Shown here piece after piece: positions 1 to 8,424 of a stretch of DNA of 64,000 nucleotides. The position numbers and the translations under genes are program-made. Position 1 is the first letter of the stretch. The number at the start of each line of letters is the position of its first letter. Source of the DNA: Maritalea mobilis (GTDB lineage Bacteria; Pseudomonadota; Alphaproteobacteria; Rhodobacterales; Rhodobacteraceae); assembly GCF_019800885.1 (NCBI RefSeq), contig NZ_JAHVKE010000001.1:620001-684000 (forward strand), written 5' to 3'. The notes below the pieces were generated by a model. The model searched no databases, was not told the DNA's origin, and worked only from the letters and a program-made list of their open reading frames with translations.

Positions 1-40
1 CCGCGAATTCGGCCCAGTGCAGCAGGATGGTGGTGTCCAT
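1..40 (-). CDS. 5' end of a membrane protein gene, possibly PuuD-type urate oxidase (partial)
   Basis: Only the first 13 codons are inside the window; they read MDTTILLHWAEFA. An AAGGGA ribosome-binding site lies just upstream on the minus strand. The short hydrophobic, tryptophan-containing start resembles what I remember of the N-terminus of the integral membrane urate oxidase PuuD. The divergent neighbour is allantoicase, a later step of the same purine-degradation pathway. The family assignment therefore rests mainly on context and is weak. Confidence 0.35.
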   Translation of the reverse strand, partial: MDTTILLHWAEFA

Positions 41-288
41 GACTGTCCCTTCGCCCCGCGCCTCGGGCACGGGTTTGTTCGTTTTGCAGGCATTTCGGAC
101 AAAAGCCGGGCGCTCCGCAAGGCCATGCGCGATGGAAACCGACAGCGCCCCTTGCCCTTTCCATGAAAACGGGCTTATTCGGCGGGCATCTGCTTCAATC
201 GCGGGCACTTGACGCATCGGCGCGCGCCCGGGGCTTTTTCGCTCCGACGACGCGCCTGCGCTTGCCCCTTGCGCCAACCGGACCCGAC

Positions 289-1308
289 ATGACCAGCATC
301 GAGAGCTTGAACCCCGACATCCCGCTTTTCGCCCGCACCGGGATCAACCTGGCCTCGGCGGGCCTTGGCGCACGGGCGATCTGGGCCACGAACCAGTTCT
401 TCGCCCCGCTGGAGCGCATGTTGCAGGACAGCGACCCGGTCTTCATCGACGGCAAGTTCGACGATCACGGCAAGTGGATGGATGGCTGGGAAACGCAGCG
501 CCGCCGTGACGGGGGCCATGACATGGCCATCGTCAAGCTGGCCGGTGCGGGACGGATCATCGGCTTTGACGTGGACACGAGCCATTTCACCGGCAACTAC
601 GCGCCCGCCTGCAAGGTCGAGGCCTGTTCCTTCAAGGGCGAGAGGCCGCCGGAAGACCAGCGTTGGGTGACGATCCTGCCGCACAAGCCGCTCGGCGCGT
701 CGGCGCATCACTATTTCAAATGCGACAGTTTCGAAAGCTGGACCCATCTGCGCGTGCATATCTATCCCGATGGCGGCATCGCGCGGCTGCGGGTCTACGG
801 CGTGCCGGAACTGGATCATGCCAATGCAAAAGGCGAGATCGACCTCGCCGCGGCCCTGAATGGCGGCCGCATCCTCGGGTTTTCCGACGCGCATTACGGC
901 GATTACAACCGCCTGCTGGCGCCGGGGCGTGGCATCAACATGGGCGATGGCTGGGAAACGCGCCGCCGGCGCGAACCGGGTTATGACTGGATGATCATCG
1001 CGCTTGGCGCACGGGGCGAGGTTGAGAAATGCGTCATCGATACCGCGCATTTCAAAGGCAACTACCCCGACAGCGCCTCGATCCAGGCCGCCGATCTGCG
1101 CAATTTCGGTGATGGGCTGACCGACGCGCTGATCACCGACTCGATGTTCTGGAAAGATCTCTTGCCCCAGCAAAAGCTGAGCGCGGATGCCGAGCATGCC
1201 TTCCGGGACGAGTTGATCAAACTGGGCCCCGTAACCCATGTGCGGTTCAACATCTTCCCCGATGGCGGCGTGTCTCGCTTGCGCCTCTTTGGCACCACCG
1301 CCCCCTGA
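289..1308 (+). CDS. alc: allantoicase
   Basis: This 339-residue protein should hydrolyse allantoate to ureidoglycolate and urea in purine catabolism in the cytoplasm. It shows the two-fold repeat expected of allantoicase: a DGWETxRRR motif near residue 63 and again near residue 218. Each copy is followed by an aspartate/histidine segment of the type DVDTSHFTGNYAP or VIDTAHFKGNYPD. A longer reading from 163 is open, but its first 42 codons have no family character, so ATG 289 is preferred. The divergent partial gene at the left edge may be another uric-acid enzyme. The TRAP transporter downstream has its own leader, so a shared operon is not evident. Confidence 0.92.
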   Translation: MTSIESLNPDIPLFARTGINLASAGLGARAIWATNQFFAPLERMLQDSDPVFIDGKFDDHGKWMDGWETQRRRDGGHDMAIVKLAGAGRIIGFDVDTSHFTGNYAPACKVEACSFKGERPPEDQRWVTILPHKPLGASAHHYFKCDSFESWTHLRVHIYPDGGIARLRVYGVPELDHANAKGEIDLAAALNGGRILGFSDAHYGDYNRLLAPGRGINMGDGWETRRRREPGYDWMIIALGARGEVEKCVIDTAHFKGNYPDSASIQAADLRNFGDGLTDALITDSMFWKDLLPQQKLSADAEHAFRDELIKLGPVTHVRFNIFPDGGVSRLRLFGTTAP

Positions 1309-1353
1309 ACGGGCGCAGTTTTCTGCAACCCTAGGGCGACTTATGGCCTGTTC

Positions 1354-1372
1354 CGGTCAGTTTTTCTGACCG
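1354..1372 (+). other. stem-loop between alc and dctP
   Basis: A perfect 7-bp stem CGGTCAG/CTGACCG encloses a TTTTT loop. It sits about 45 bp after the allantoicase stop and 100 bp before dctP. No T-run follows the stem, so it is a poor intrinsic terminator. It could be an operator or part of the dctP leader. Confidence 0.35.
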
Positions 1373-1472
1373 AACCGGCGAATTCACCCTTGGCATCGGC
1401 CAATCGGCTTGTCTAACCTTTCTCCCAAGCGGCCCGCGGGAGTGACGGAGCCGCGTCCTATGGGAGGATATA

Positions 1473-2486
1473 ATGAAACATCTTGCGACAACCGCCATCG
1501 GGGCGGTTCTTTCCGTATCTTTCGTCGGCGAAGCGCTCGCCACTGAATGGAACGTGTCGGTTTGGGGCCAGCGCCGCGCCTTTACCGAGCATATCCATTA
1601 CCTCGCCGATGCCGTGGCCGAGGCCACCGATGGCGAGTTCACCATGAACATCAGCTATGGTGGCCTGTCGAACAACCGCGAGAACCTCGACGGGATCTCG
1701 ATCGGCGCGTTCGAGATGGCCCAGTTCTGCGCCGGTTACCACCCGGACAAGAACCGCGCGATCACCGTGCTTGAGCTGCCCTTCATGGACGTGCGCAACC
1801 TCGACGAAGAAGTCGCGGTCAGCCATGCCGTCTACGCCCACCCCGCCGTGGCCGAGGAAATGGCCCAGTGGAACGCGCGCATGCTGATGACCAGCCCGAT
1901 GCCGCAATACAACCTCGTCGGCACTGGCGAGCCGCGCGACGAGATCGCCGAGATGGACGGCATGCGCGTGCGCGCCACCGGCGGCCTGGGCGAACTGTTC
2001 TCGGCCATGGGCGCGGTGCCGACCTCCGTGACCTCGTCCGAGGCGTACAGCGCGATGGAAGGCGGCACGGTCGACACCGTGGCGTTTGCGCAGCACGCAC
2101 ACCTGTCCTTCCGCACCATCGACATTGCCGATTGGTGGACGGAAAACCTCAACCCCGGCACGGTGAACTGCCCGGTGGTGGTGAACATCGACGCCTACGA
2201 GGCGCTGTCGGACGAGCATCGCGAGATCCTCGACGCCGCCGTGGATGACGCGATCGACTATTACCTCGAAAACTATGGCGAGTTGCTCGCCCGCTGGGAC
2301 GCGGTTCTGGAGGAGCGTGGCGTCGAGCGCATCACCATCGCCGATGAGCAACTGGCACAGATGGCCGAGGCCGCCGCGCCCATCCACGCGGCATGGATCG
2401 AAGAGATGAACGCCGCCGGCCTGCCGGCGCAGGACCTCTACGACCTTGTCGGCGCGACCCTGCAAGAGGTGCGGTCGGGCAACTGA
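1473..2486 (+). CDS. dctP: TRAP transporter substrate-binding protein, DctP family
   Basis: This is the periplasmic solute receptor (337 residues) of a tripartite ATP-independent transporter. It begins with a signal peptide ending near ALA at residue 23, and the mature domain starts at TEWNVSVWG. The central segment containing DGMRVRATGG has the conserved Arg that normally binds a substrate carboxylate in DctP proteins. A GGGAGGA ribosome site precedes ATG 1473. The membrane genes dctQ and dctM follow on the same strand after a 13-bp stem-loop. The substrate is unknown; an organic acid is the family default. Confidence 0.9.
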   Translation: MKHLATTAIGAVLSVSFVGEALATEWNVSVWGQRRAFTEHIHYLADAVAEATDGEFTMNISYGGLSNNRENLDGISIGAFEMAQFCAGYHPDKNRAITVLELPFMDVRNLDEEVAVSHAVYAHPAVAEEMAQWNARMLMTSPMPQYNLVGTGEPRDEIAEMDGMRVRATGGLGELFSAMGAVPTSVTSSEAYSAMEGGTVDTVAFAQHAHLSFRTIDIADWWTENLNPGTVNCPVVVNIDAYEALSDEHREILDAAVDDAIDYYLENYGELLARWDAVLEERGVERITIADEQLAQMAEAAAPIHAAWIEEMNAAGLPAQDLYDLVGATLQEVRSGN

Positions 2487-2509
2487 GCCCTGCCCTTCCC
2501 AGACCAAAC

Positions 2510-2541
2510 CCACGGCCCGGAGCGTTGCCTCCGGGCCGTGG
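2510..2541 (+). other. GC-rich intergenic stem-loop between dctP and dctQ
   Basis: A perfect 13-bp inverted repeat (2510-2522 with 2529-2541) encloses a 6-nt loop and has no T-tract. Such a hairpin after a binding-protein gene usually protects the upstream message or lowers transcription of the membrane genes. This would allow more DctP than DctQM. The structure is seen directly; the role is inferred. Confidence 0.7.
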
Positions 2542-2565
2542 CCCAAATGAACCGGGCGGTCCCCT

Positions 2566-3198
2566 ATGTCTTCTTCGAATGTCCTCAGCGATGACAGCCT
2601 GCTGTCACGGATCGACCGCGCCGTGCTGCGCGTCGAGGCCGCGCTGAACCTGATCGGCGGTGCCACGATCATCATGCTGGTGCTGCTGGCGGTCTGGAAC
2701 GTGGTGGGGCGCAAGCTCTTCAACGCGCCGGTGCCGGGCTATGTCGACTGGATTTCGCAATTCATGATCCTGTTCGCCTTTCTCGGCTTGTCCTATTGCC
2801 AGCGCGAGGGCGGGCATATCCGCATGGATATCGTCGTAATGCGGCTCAAGGGGCGGCCACTGTGGTTCGCCGAATTCCTGTCGGTCCTGTTCATGCTGAT
2901 CCTGACGACCGGCCTGATCTACGGCAGTTGGCACCATTTCCTGCGCAGCTTCGACTGGGACATGGCGCTGTATTCGCGCGACAGTTCGATCGACATCGGC
3001 CTGCCGCTCTGGCCCGCGAAACTGGTGGTTCCGGCGGCCTTTACCCTGCTCTGGGTGCGGCTTGTGCTGCAACTCTGGGGGTATGGACGCGGGCTGGTCC
3101 AGGGCGGCGATGCCCCGGTCGCGGTCCCGCTGCCCGAAGACCCGATGGAACAGGCCCTGCACGAGGCCGAAACCGTCAGCGGACACGACGAAAGGTAA
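2566..3198 (+). CDS. dctQ: TRAP transporter small permease, DctQ family
   Basis: This is the 210-residue small membrane subunit that pairs with DctM. Four hydrophobic segments are visible, starting around residues 28, 62, 103 and 145. The loop YCQREGGHIRMDI after the second one matches the DctQ pattern in which R-E-x-x-H-I follows the segment. The last 40 residues are hydrophilic. It lies 6 bp before dctM and 79 bp after dctP. Confidence 0.9.
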   Translation: MSSSNVLSDDSLLSRIDRAVLRVEAALNLIGGATIIMLVLLAVWNVVGRKLFNAPVPGYVDWISQFMILFAFLGLSYCQREGGHIRMDIVVMRLKGRPLWFAEFLSVLFMLILTTGLIYGSWHHFLRSFDWDMALYSRDSSIDIGLPLWPAKLVVPAAFTLLWVRLVLQLWGYGRGLVQGGDAPVAVPLPEDPMEQALHEAETVSGHDER

Positions 3199-3204
3199 GG
3201 CGTC

Positions 3205-4641
3205 ATGGATGAGTATATCGACATGCGCGCCCTGCTCGAAGGCGTGGACATCTTCGACGTCTCGCTTTGGCTGTGCGGGCTGCTTCTGATCCTCGTGCTG
3301 ATCGGGGTGCGCGTGGCCTTTGCCGCGGCCTTCGTCGGCATCGTCGGGCTTTGCGTCTTCTTCATGCAGCGGCAGGGCTTTGACCGGGGCCTTGTGACCG
3401 CGCTGAAGCTGGCGGGCCAGGTGCCGCACTCGAAATCCTCGGGCTACGCGCTCAGCCTGATCCCGACCTTCATCGTCATCGGCTATCTCGCCTATTACGC
3501 AGGCCTCACGCGGACGCTGTTCGAGGCTGCGAAACGCTGGGTCGGCTGGGTGCCGGGCGGCTTGGGCGTCTCGACGGTCTTTGCCACCGCGGGCTTCGCC
3601 GCGGTCTCGGGCGCGTCGGTCGCCACCTCGGCCGTTTTCGCGCGCATCGCCATCCCCGAGATGCTGCGTCTTAACTACGACAAGGCCTTTGCCGCGGGCG
3701 TGGTCGCGGCGGGCGGTACCCTGGCCAGCCTCATTCCGCCCTCGGCCATCCTCGTGATCTACGCGATCATCGTCGAGGAGTCGGTGGGCAAACTCCTGCT
3801 CGCGGGGTTCCTGCCAGGCTTCGTCTCGGCGCTGATCTACGCCGGATTGGTGATCGGCTTGGCCAAGTGGAAAAAGAACCTTGGTCCGCCCGTCACTGGC
3901 TACACCTGGGGCGAGCGTTTTGCCTCGCTGCCCGGGGCGATGCCGATCATGTTCGTGATCTTCATCATCATCTTCTCGATCTACTATCGCGGCGAGGACG
4001 GGGCATGGGCCACGCCGACCGAGGCGGGCGCGCTTGGGGCCTTCGTGGTGCTGGTCATGGCGCTGTGGAAGGGCATGAAATGGCGCGAGTTGAAAGGTGC
4101 GCTGATGGAGGCCGCCAAGCTGACGGCCATGATCTTCGCGATGATCTGGGGCGTGCTGATCTTCGTGCGCTTCCTTGGCTTTGCACAACTGCCGGATGTC
4201 TTTGCCAACTTCATCGGCGGGCTGGAGTATTCGCCCTACCTGATCCTGCTGGCCATCCTGCTGGTCTACGTGGTGCTGGGGATGTTCATGGACGCGATCG
4301 GGATGCTGATCCTGACGCTGCCCGTGACCTTCCCCGCGATCATTGCCCTTAACGGCGGGCCTGACGTCACGCGGGAGGCCTCCGCCTTCGGCATGACCGC
4401 CGAGGAATGCGCGATCTGGTTCGGGATTATCGTGGTGAAAATGGCCGAGCTCTGCCTGATCACGCCGCCCATTGGCCTGAACTGCTTCGTCGTCGCGGGC
4501 GTCGCCAAGGACAGCAAACTGCCCATCTCGGTGCAGGATGTTTTCAGGGGCGCATCGCCGTTTTTCGTCGCCGACGTGGTGACCGTTGCGGTCCTGATCG
4601 CCTTCCCCGGCATCGTGCTGTGGCTGCCCTCGCTGATCTAG
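3205..4641 (+). CDS. dctM: TRAP transporter large permease, DctM family
   Basis: This 478-residue polytopic protein is the translocation subunit of the TRAP system and is driven by ion symport. Family marks include the GASVATSAVFARIAIPEM segment near residue 138 and GGTLASLIPPSAILVIYA near residue 170. A second, repeat-related stretch near residue 355 reads MFMDAIGMLILTLPVTFP. Length and hydrophobic profile are normal for DctM. It closes the dctPQM operon; a separate Liv-type operon starts 80 bp downstream. Confidence 0.92.
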   Translation: MDEYIDMRALLEGVDIFDVSLWLCGLLLILVLIGVRVAFAAAFVGIVGLCVFFMQRQGFDRGLVTALKLAGQVPHSKSSGYALSLIPTFIVIGYLAYYAGLTRTLFEAAKRWVGWVPGGLGVSTVFATAGFAAVSGASVATSAVFARIAIPEMLRLNYDKAFAAGVVAAGGTLASLIPPSAILVIYAIIVEESVGKLLLAGFLPGFVSALIYAGLVIGLAKWKKNLGPPVTGYTWGERFASLPGAMPIMFVIFIIIFSIYYRGEDGAWATPTEAGALGAFVVLVMALWKGMKWRELKGALMEAAKLTAMIFAMIWGVLIFVRFLGFAQLPDVFANFIGGLEYSPYLILLAILLVYVVLGMFMDAIGMLILTLPVTFPAIIALNGGPDVTREASAFGMTAEECAIWFGIIVVKMAELCLITPPIGLNCFVVAGVAKDSKLPISVQDVFRGASPFFVADVVTVAVLIAFPGIVLWLPSLI

Positions 4642-4720
4642 GCGAATGCCTCTTTTCACCGAAATTGCGCGTGGTAGTGTCCGCGCGCAACGATCCGAAT
4701 GTCCATTAGGGAGACATCAG

Positions 4721-5920
4721 ATGAAAAAGATCCTTCTTGCCTCGGCCGCGACCGTGGCCATGACCGGCGGCGCGTTTGCCGAGGCCCATGGCGGCGGCGA
4801 AGTGCCGCTCGGCATCCTGCTCAGCTTCACCGGCCCGATCGAAAGCCTCGTGCCGCCGATCGCAGGCGGCGCCGAACTGGCCATCGCCGAAGTCAACGAG
4901 TCGGGCGCCTTCATGGACGGGATGACCGTGACCGCCGTGCGCGCCGACACGTTCTGCTCGGATGCCGCAGGCGCCACCGCCAACGCCGAGCGCGTGATTA
5001 CGACCGAGGGCGTCGTCGGCATCATGGGCTCGGACTGCTCGGGCATGTCCTCCGCGATCCTCGCCAACGTGGCCGTGCCGAACGGCGTTCCGATGATCTC
5101 GCCCGCCTCGACCAGCCCCGCGCTGTCGAGCGCCGAGGATAACGGCCTGTTCTTCCGCACCGCCCCGTCCGACGCACGTCAGGGCGAGGTGCTGGCCGGC
5201 CTGCTGATGGAGCGTGGCATCGAATCGATCGCCATCACCTACACCAACAACGACTACGGCCAGGGTTTTGCCGACGCGTTGCAGGCAGCCTACGAAGAGG
5301 CGGGCGGCGAAGTGACGCTGGTGGCCGCTCACGAAGATGGCCGCGCCGACTATTCGGCAGAAGTGGGCGCCCTTGCCTCGGCCGGCGGCGACGTGCTGGT
5401 GGTGCTGGGTTACGTCGACCAGGGCGGCTCGGGTGTCGTGCAGGCGGCGCTTGATACCGGCGCGTTCGACACCTTCGCCTTCGGCGACGGCATGGTCGGC
5501 GACACGCTGGCCGAGATTTTCGGCGGCGACATCGACGGCAGCTTTGGCACCGCGCCCGGCGCACAGGGCGATGGCGTCGCAATGTACCAAGCCGCGGCAG
5601 AAGGCGGGGATTTCGACAGCACCTCGGTGTTTTCGGCCGAAGCCTATGACGCCGCCGCGCTGCTGATGCTGGCCATGCAGGCCGCAGGCTCGACCGTGGG
5701 CACCGAATACGCCGCGTCGATCATGGACGTGGCCAACGCCCCCGGTGAGCCGATCATGCCCGGCGAACTGGGCCGTGCGCTGGAGATCCTCGCCGAGGGC
5801 GGCGAGATCGACTACCAGGGGGCAACCGGTGTCGAGATGATCGGCGCAGGTGAAGCCGCCGGCTCCTACCGCGTCGTCGAGATGCAGGACGGCGTGCTGG
5901 AAACAGTCGAATATCGCTAA
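4721..5920 (+). CDS. branched-chain amino acid type ABC transporter substrate-binding protein
   Basis: This 399-residue periplasmic binding protein (Peripla_BP_6 / LivJ-LivK type) has a signal peptide of about 20 residues ending at GGAFA. The mature part carries the family pattern PLGILLSFTGPI, then a CSD cysteine pair region and the hinge motif YTNNDYGQGFADA near residue 178. AGGGAGA precedes ATG 4721, which rules out the longer reading from 4646. It heads a complete Liv operon (binding protein, two ATPases, two permeases). The ligand is unknown; amino acids, amides, urea and aromatic acids all occur in this family. Confidence 0.9.
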   Translation: MKKILLASAATVAMTGGAFAEAHGGGEVPLGILLSFTGPIESLVPPIAGGAELAIAEVNESGAFMDGMTVTAVRADTFCSDAAGATANAERVITTEGVVGIMGSDCSGMSSAILANVAVPNGVPMISPASTSPALSSAEDNGLFFRTAPSDARQGEVLAGLLMERGIESIAITYTNNDYGQGFADALQAAYEEAGGEVTLVAAHEDGRADYSAEVGALASAGGDVLVVLGYVDQGGSGVVQAALDTGAFDTFAFGDGMVGDTLAEIFGGDIDGSFGTAPGAQGDGVAMYQAAAEGGDFDSTSVFSAEAYDAAALLMLAMQAAGSTVGTEYAASIMDVANAPGEPIMPGELGRALEILAEGGEIDYQGATGVEMIGAGEAAGSYRVVEMQDGVLETVEYR

Positions 5921-5951
5921 GATCCCGGCCCATTGGGCTTGAGGTCAGGTC

Positions 5952-5976
5952 GCAGCCCGGTTAATCGCCGGGCTGC
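5952..5976 (+). other. stem-loop between the Liv binding protein gene and livG
   Basis: A perfect 9-bp stem (5952-5960 with 5968-5976) with a 7-nt loop lies between the binding-protein gene and livG. It is followed only by TTCGTTT, so it is at best a leaky terminator. It mirrors the arrangement after dctP and probably raises the ratio of binding protein to membrane components. Confidence 0.55.
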
Positions 5977-6000
5977 TTCGTTTATGGGGGTGAGCCGCAC

Positions 6001-6789
6001 ATGATCTCGGTCGAAAACCTGCACAAGCACTTCAGCGGCTTCCATGCCGTGGACGGCGCCAGCCTGACCATCGAAACCGGCTCGATCACCGGGTTGATCG
6101 GGCCGAATGGCGCGGGCAAGTCGACCTTGTTCAATGTCATCGCCGGTGTCCTGCCGCCCACCTCGGGGCGCGTCGTGATGGATGGCGAGGATATCACCGG
6201 CCTTCCGCCCCATATGCTGTTTCACAAGGGCCTTTTGCGGACCTTCCAGATCGCGCACGAGTTTTCCTCGATGAGTTGCCGCGAGAACCTGATGATGGTG
6301 CCCGCCGGCCAGTCGGGCGAAAGCCTGTGGAACACGTGGTTCGGCCGCAAACGCATCGCCGACGAGGAACGCGCGCTCAAGGCCAAGGCCGACGAGGTGC
6401 TGGAGTTCCTGACCATCGAACATCTCGCCGATCACCCCGCAGGCATGGTCTCGGGCGGGCAGAAGAAGCTGTTGGAACTGGGCCGCACGATGATGGTGGA
6501 CGCCAAGATCGTCTTCCTGGACGAGGTCGGCGCGGGCGTGAACCGGACCCTTCTGAACACCATCGGCGACGCGATCCTGCGCCTGAATCAGGAACGCGGC
6601 TACACCTTCTGTGTGATCGAGCACGACATGGATTTCATCGGCCGCCTTTGCGACCCGGTCATCTGCATGGCCGAGGGCCGCGTGCTGGCCGAGGGGTCAA
6701 TCGCCGAGATCAAGGCCAACGAACAGGTGATCGAGGCCTACCTGGGCACGGGCCTCAAGAACAAGGACAAGCTGGAGGCGGGGGCATGA
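6001..6789 (+). CDS. livG: Liv-type ABC transporter ATP-binding protein LivG
   Basis: This 262-residue ATPase has a Walker A GPNGAGKST near residue 36, a signature VSGGQKKLLELGR near residue 150, and a switch histidine in CVIEHDMDF. The Walker B region reads KIVFLDEVGAG, with valine where most LivG proteins have proline (LDEP); the catalytic glutamate is present. The C-terminal LivG-type extension after IAEIKANEQVIEAYLG is present. It overlaps livF by ATGA. Confidence 0.92.
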   Translation: MISVENLHKHFSGFHAVDGASLTIETGSITGLIGPNGAGKSTLFNVIAGVLPPTSGRVVMDGEDITGLPPHMLFHKGLLRTFQIAHEFSSMSCRENLMMVPAGQSGESLWNTWFGRKRIADEERALKAKADEVLEFLTIEHLADHPAGMVSGGQKKLLELGRTMMVDAKIVFLDEVGAGVNRTLLNTIGDAILRLNQERGYTFCVIEHDMDFIGRLCDPVICMAEGRVLAEGSIAEIKANEQVIEAYLGTGLKNKDKLEAGA

Positions 6790-7616
6790 GCGGCGGAAGC
6801 GGCTACGAGGATCGCGGCAACAACGACCGTTCCGTCACCGGAACGCCGGTCGATCACATGGGTGACCCGGTCCCTGCGGGCGGCCATGCCGAACGGGTCG
6901 AGGGCGCGGACGCCTTCCTGATCGGCGAGGCGATGACCGGCGGCTATGGCGGCGGCGCCGACATCCTGCATGACTGCACCATCGCGGTGAACCCCGGCGA
7001 GATCGCCGTGATCGTGGGCCCGAACGGTGCCGGCAAATCCACCGCGATGAAGGCGGTCTTCGGCATGCTGAACCTGCGCAAGGGGCGCGTGGTTCTCGAT
7101 GGCGAGGATATCACCCACCTCACCCCGCAGGCGCGCGTGCAGAAAGGCATGGGCTTCGTGCCGCAGACGTCGAACATCTTCACCTCGATGACGGTGCAGG
7201 AAAACCTGGAGATGGGGGCCTTCACGCGCCGCGACGATTTCCGCGAGACGATGGAGCAGGTCTATGACCTGTTTCCCATCCTGCGCGAGAAACGCGACCA
7301 GGCGGCGGGCGAATTGTCGGGCGGTCAGCGCCAGCAGGTCGCCGTGGGGCGCGCGCTGATGACAAAGCCCAAGGTGCTGATGCTGGACGAACCCACCGCG
7401 GGCGTCTCGCCCATCGTGATGGACGAGCTCTTCGACCGGATCATCGAAGTCAGCCGCACCGGCATTCCCATCCTGATGGTGGAGCAGAACGCCCGCCAGG
7501 CGCTTGAGATCGCCGACCGGGGCTATGTGCTGGTGCAGGGCGCGAACGCCCATACCGGCACCGGCAAGGACCTGCTGGCCGATCCCGACGTGCGCCAGAG
7601 CTTCCTCGGGGGCTGA
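6786..7616 (+). CDS. livF: Liv-type ABC transporter ATP-binding protein LivF with N-terminal extension
   Basis: This is the second ATPase of the transporter, 276 residues. Walker A GPNGAGKST (about residue 79), signature LSGGQRQQVAVGRAL and Walker B VLMLDEPTAGVSP are intact. The ABC fold begins near residue 44 (FLIGEAMTGGYG). The first 43 residues form a hydrophilic glycine/aspartate-rich tail not usual for LivF. The ATGA overlap with livG supports the long start, although an internal ATG at 6933 would give a short but incomplete domain. Confidence 0.9.
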   Translation: MSGGSGYEDRGNNDRSVTGTPVDHMGDPVPAGGHAERVEGADAFLIGEAMTGGYGGGADILHDCTIAVNPGEIAVIVGPNGAGKSTAMKAVFGMLNLRKGRVVLDGEDITHLTPQARVQKGMGFVPQTSNIFTSMTVQENLEMGAFTRRDDFRETMEQVYDLFPILREKRDQAAGELSGGQRQQVAVGRALMTKPKVLMLDEPTAGVSPIVMDELFDRIIEVSRTGIPILMVEQNARQALEIADRGYVLVQGANAHTGTGKDLLADPDVRQSFLGG

Positions 7617-7621
7617 CCGGA

Positions 7622-7993
7622 ATGCACGCCCCTGCCCTCGCCCTGTCGATCCTGCTCGCCGCGCCGCCTGCGCTGGCCCAGCCCGTGGCCTGCGCCTTCA
7701 CGCTGGTCTGCGCGCCCGAGATCGACTGCGAGGCGCATGAGGGCATTCCGTTCGACCTGTCCCATACCGATGGCACCTACAGTTTCGAAGCCGACGGCAC
7801 CGTCCTGACGGGGCAACCGTTGGACGGGTTCGATGCGCGCGGCCTCGCCCTTGCGTTCCAAACCGACGCTGAAACGATGCTCTTCACCCTGACACCGGGC
7901 GATGAAGGCGTTCTGACCCGCCACAGGATCGGGCCGGGCGGTCGCCTCAGCGTTGCCAGTTTCATCGGCCCCTGCGTGAGAGGATACTCATGA
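7622..7993 (+). CDS. small secreted four-cysteine protein, copy 1 of 3
   Basis: No recognised family. The 123-residue product has a signal peptide (cleavage expected at ALA-QP, residue 19) and a mature part of about 104 residues. Cysteines at 24, 30, 36 and 118 give the pattern C-x5-C-x5-C with a last cysteine close to the C-terminus. The next two genes share this pattern, so the three are probably paralogues. It begins 5 bp after livF and overlaps the second copy by ATGA. A periplasmic accessory role for the Liv transporter is suggested only by position. Disulfide bonding is likely but inferred. Confidence 0.75.
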   Translation: MHAPALALSILLAAPPALAQPVACAFTLVCAPEIDCEAHEGIPFDLSHTDGTYSFEADGTVLTGQPLDGFDARGLALAFQTDAETMLFTLTPGDEGVLTRHRIGPGGRLSVASFIGPCVRGYS

Positions 7994-8424
7994 CCCGCCT
8001 GTTTCTTGCCGCCGCCCTCTCCGCCCTGTCGGTCGCGTCCGTTTCCGCGCAGGCGCCGGGCCAGGAGATCACCTGCGATCTGTCCGTGATCTGCCTTGGC
8101 GTCGCGCCATGCCAGGATTGGGAACAAACCATCACCGTCGTCGCGCCCGAGGACGAGGCGGGCGATTGGACCGTCGACTGGGCCGGCGAGCGCCGCGCCG
8201 GCTATACGCTGGTGGCGGATATCCCCGCCCCCGAAGGCTCGCTGCGCCCGGCGCGTATCCGAACGCTGGTCCATGCCGCCGACGATACGCAAGCGGTGCA
8301 GATCGTGACCCTCTCCGATATCGGCCATATCGCTGTGACGCTGCACCAGCCGCATCTGACACCGCCCTCCGTCACCGCCGGGGGCGTGTGCCCCGCGCTG
8401 ATCCCCGAGGGGGCCGATCAATGA
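7990..8424 (+). CDS. small secreted four-cysteine protein, copy 2 of 3
   Basis: No recognised family. It is 144 residues with a signal peptide ending near residue 20 (VSA-QAP). Cysteines at 29, 35 and 41 repeat the C-x5-C-x5-C spacing of its neighbours (CDLSVICLGVAPC), and a fourth cysteine lies at 134 in GGVC. The body is predicted mostly beta by its alternating pattern. It overlaps both the first and the third copy by ATGA, so the three are probably translated in a coupled series inside the liv operon. Confidence 0.75.
   Translation: MTRLFLAAALSALSVASVSAQAPGQEITCDLSVICLGVAPCQDWEQTITVVAPEDEAGDWTVDWAGERRAGYTLVADIPAPEGSLRPARIRTLVHAADDTQAVQIVTLSDIGHIAVTLHQPHLTPPSVTAGGVCPALIPEGADQ

Noticed and set aside
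2605-4659. A 684-codon open frame antisense to dctQ and dctM
   Set aside because: It is rich in His, Asp, Arg and Gln and has no domain character; it is the mirror of high-GC codon usage in the real dct genes.
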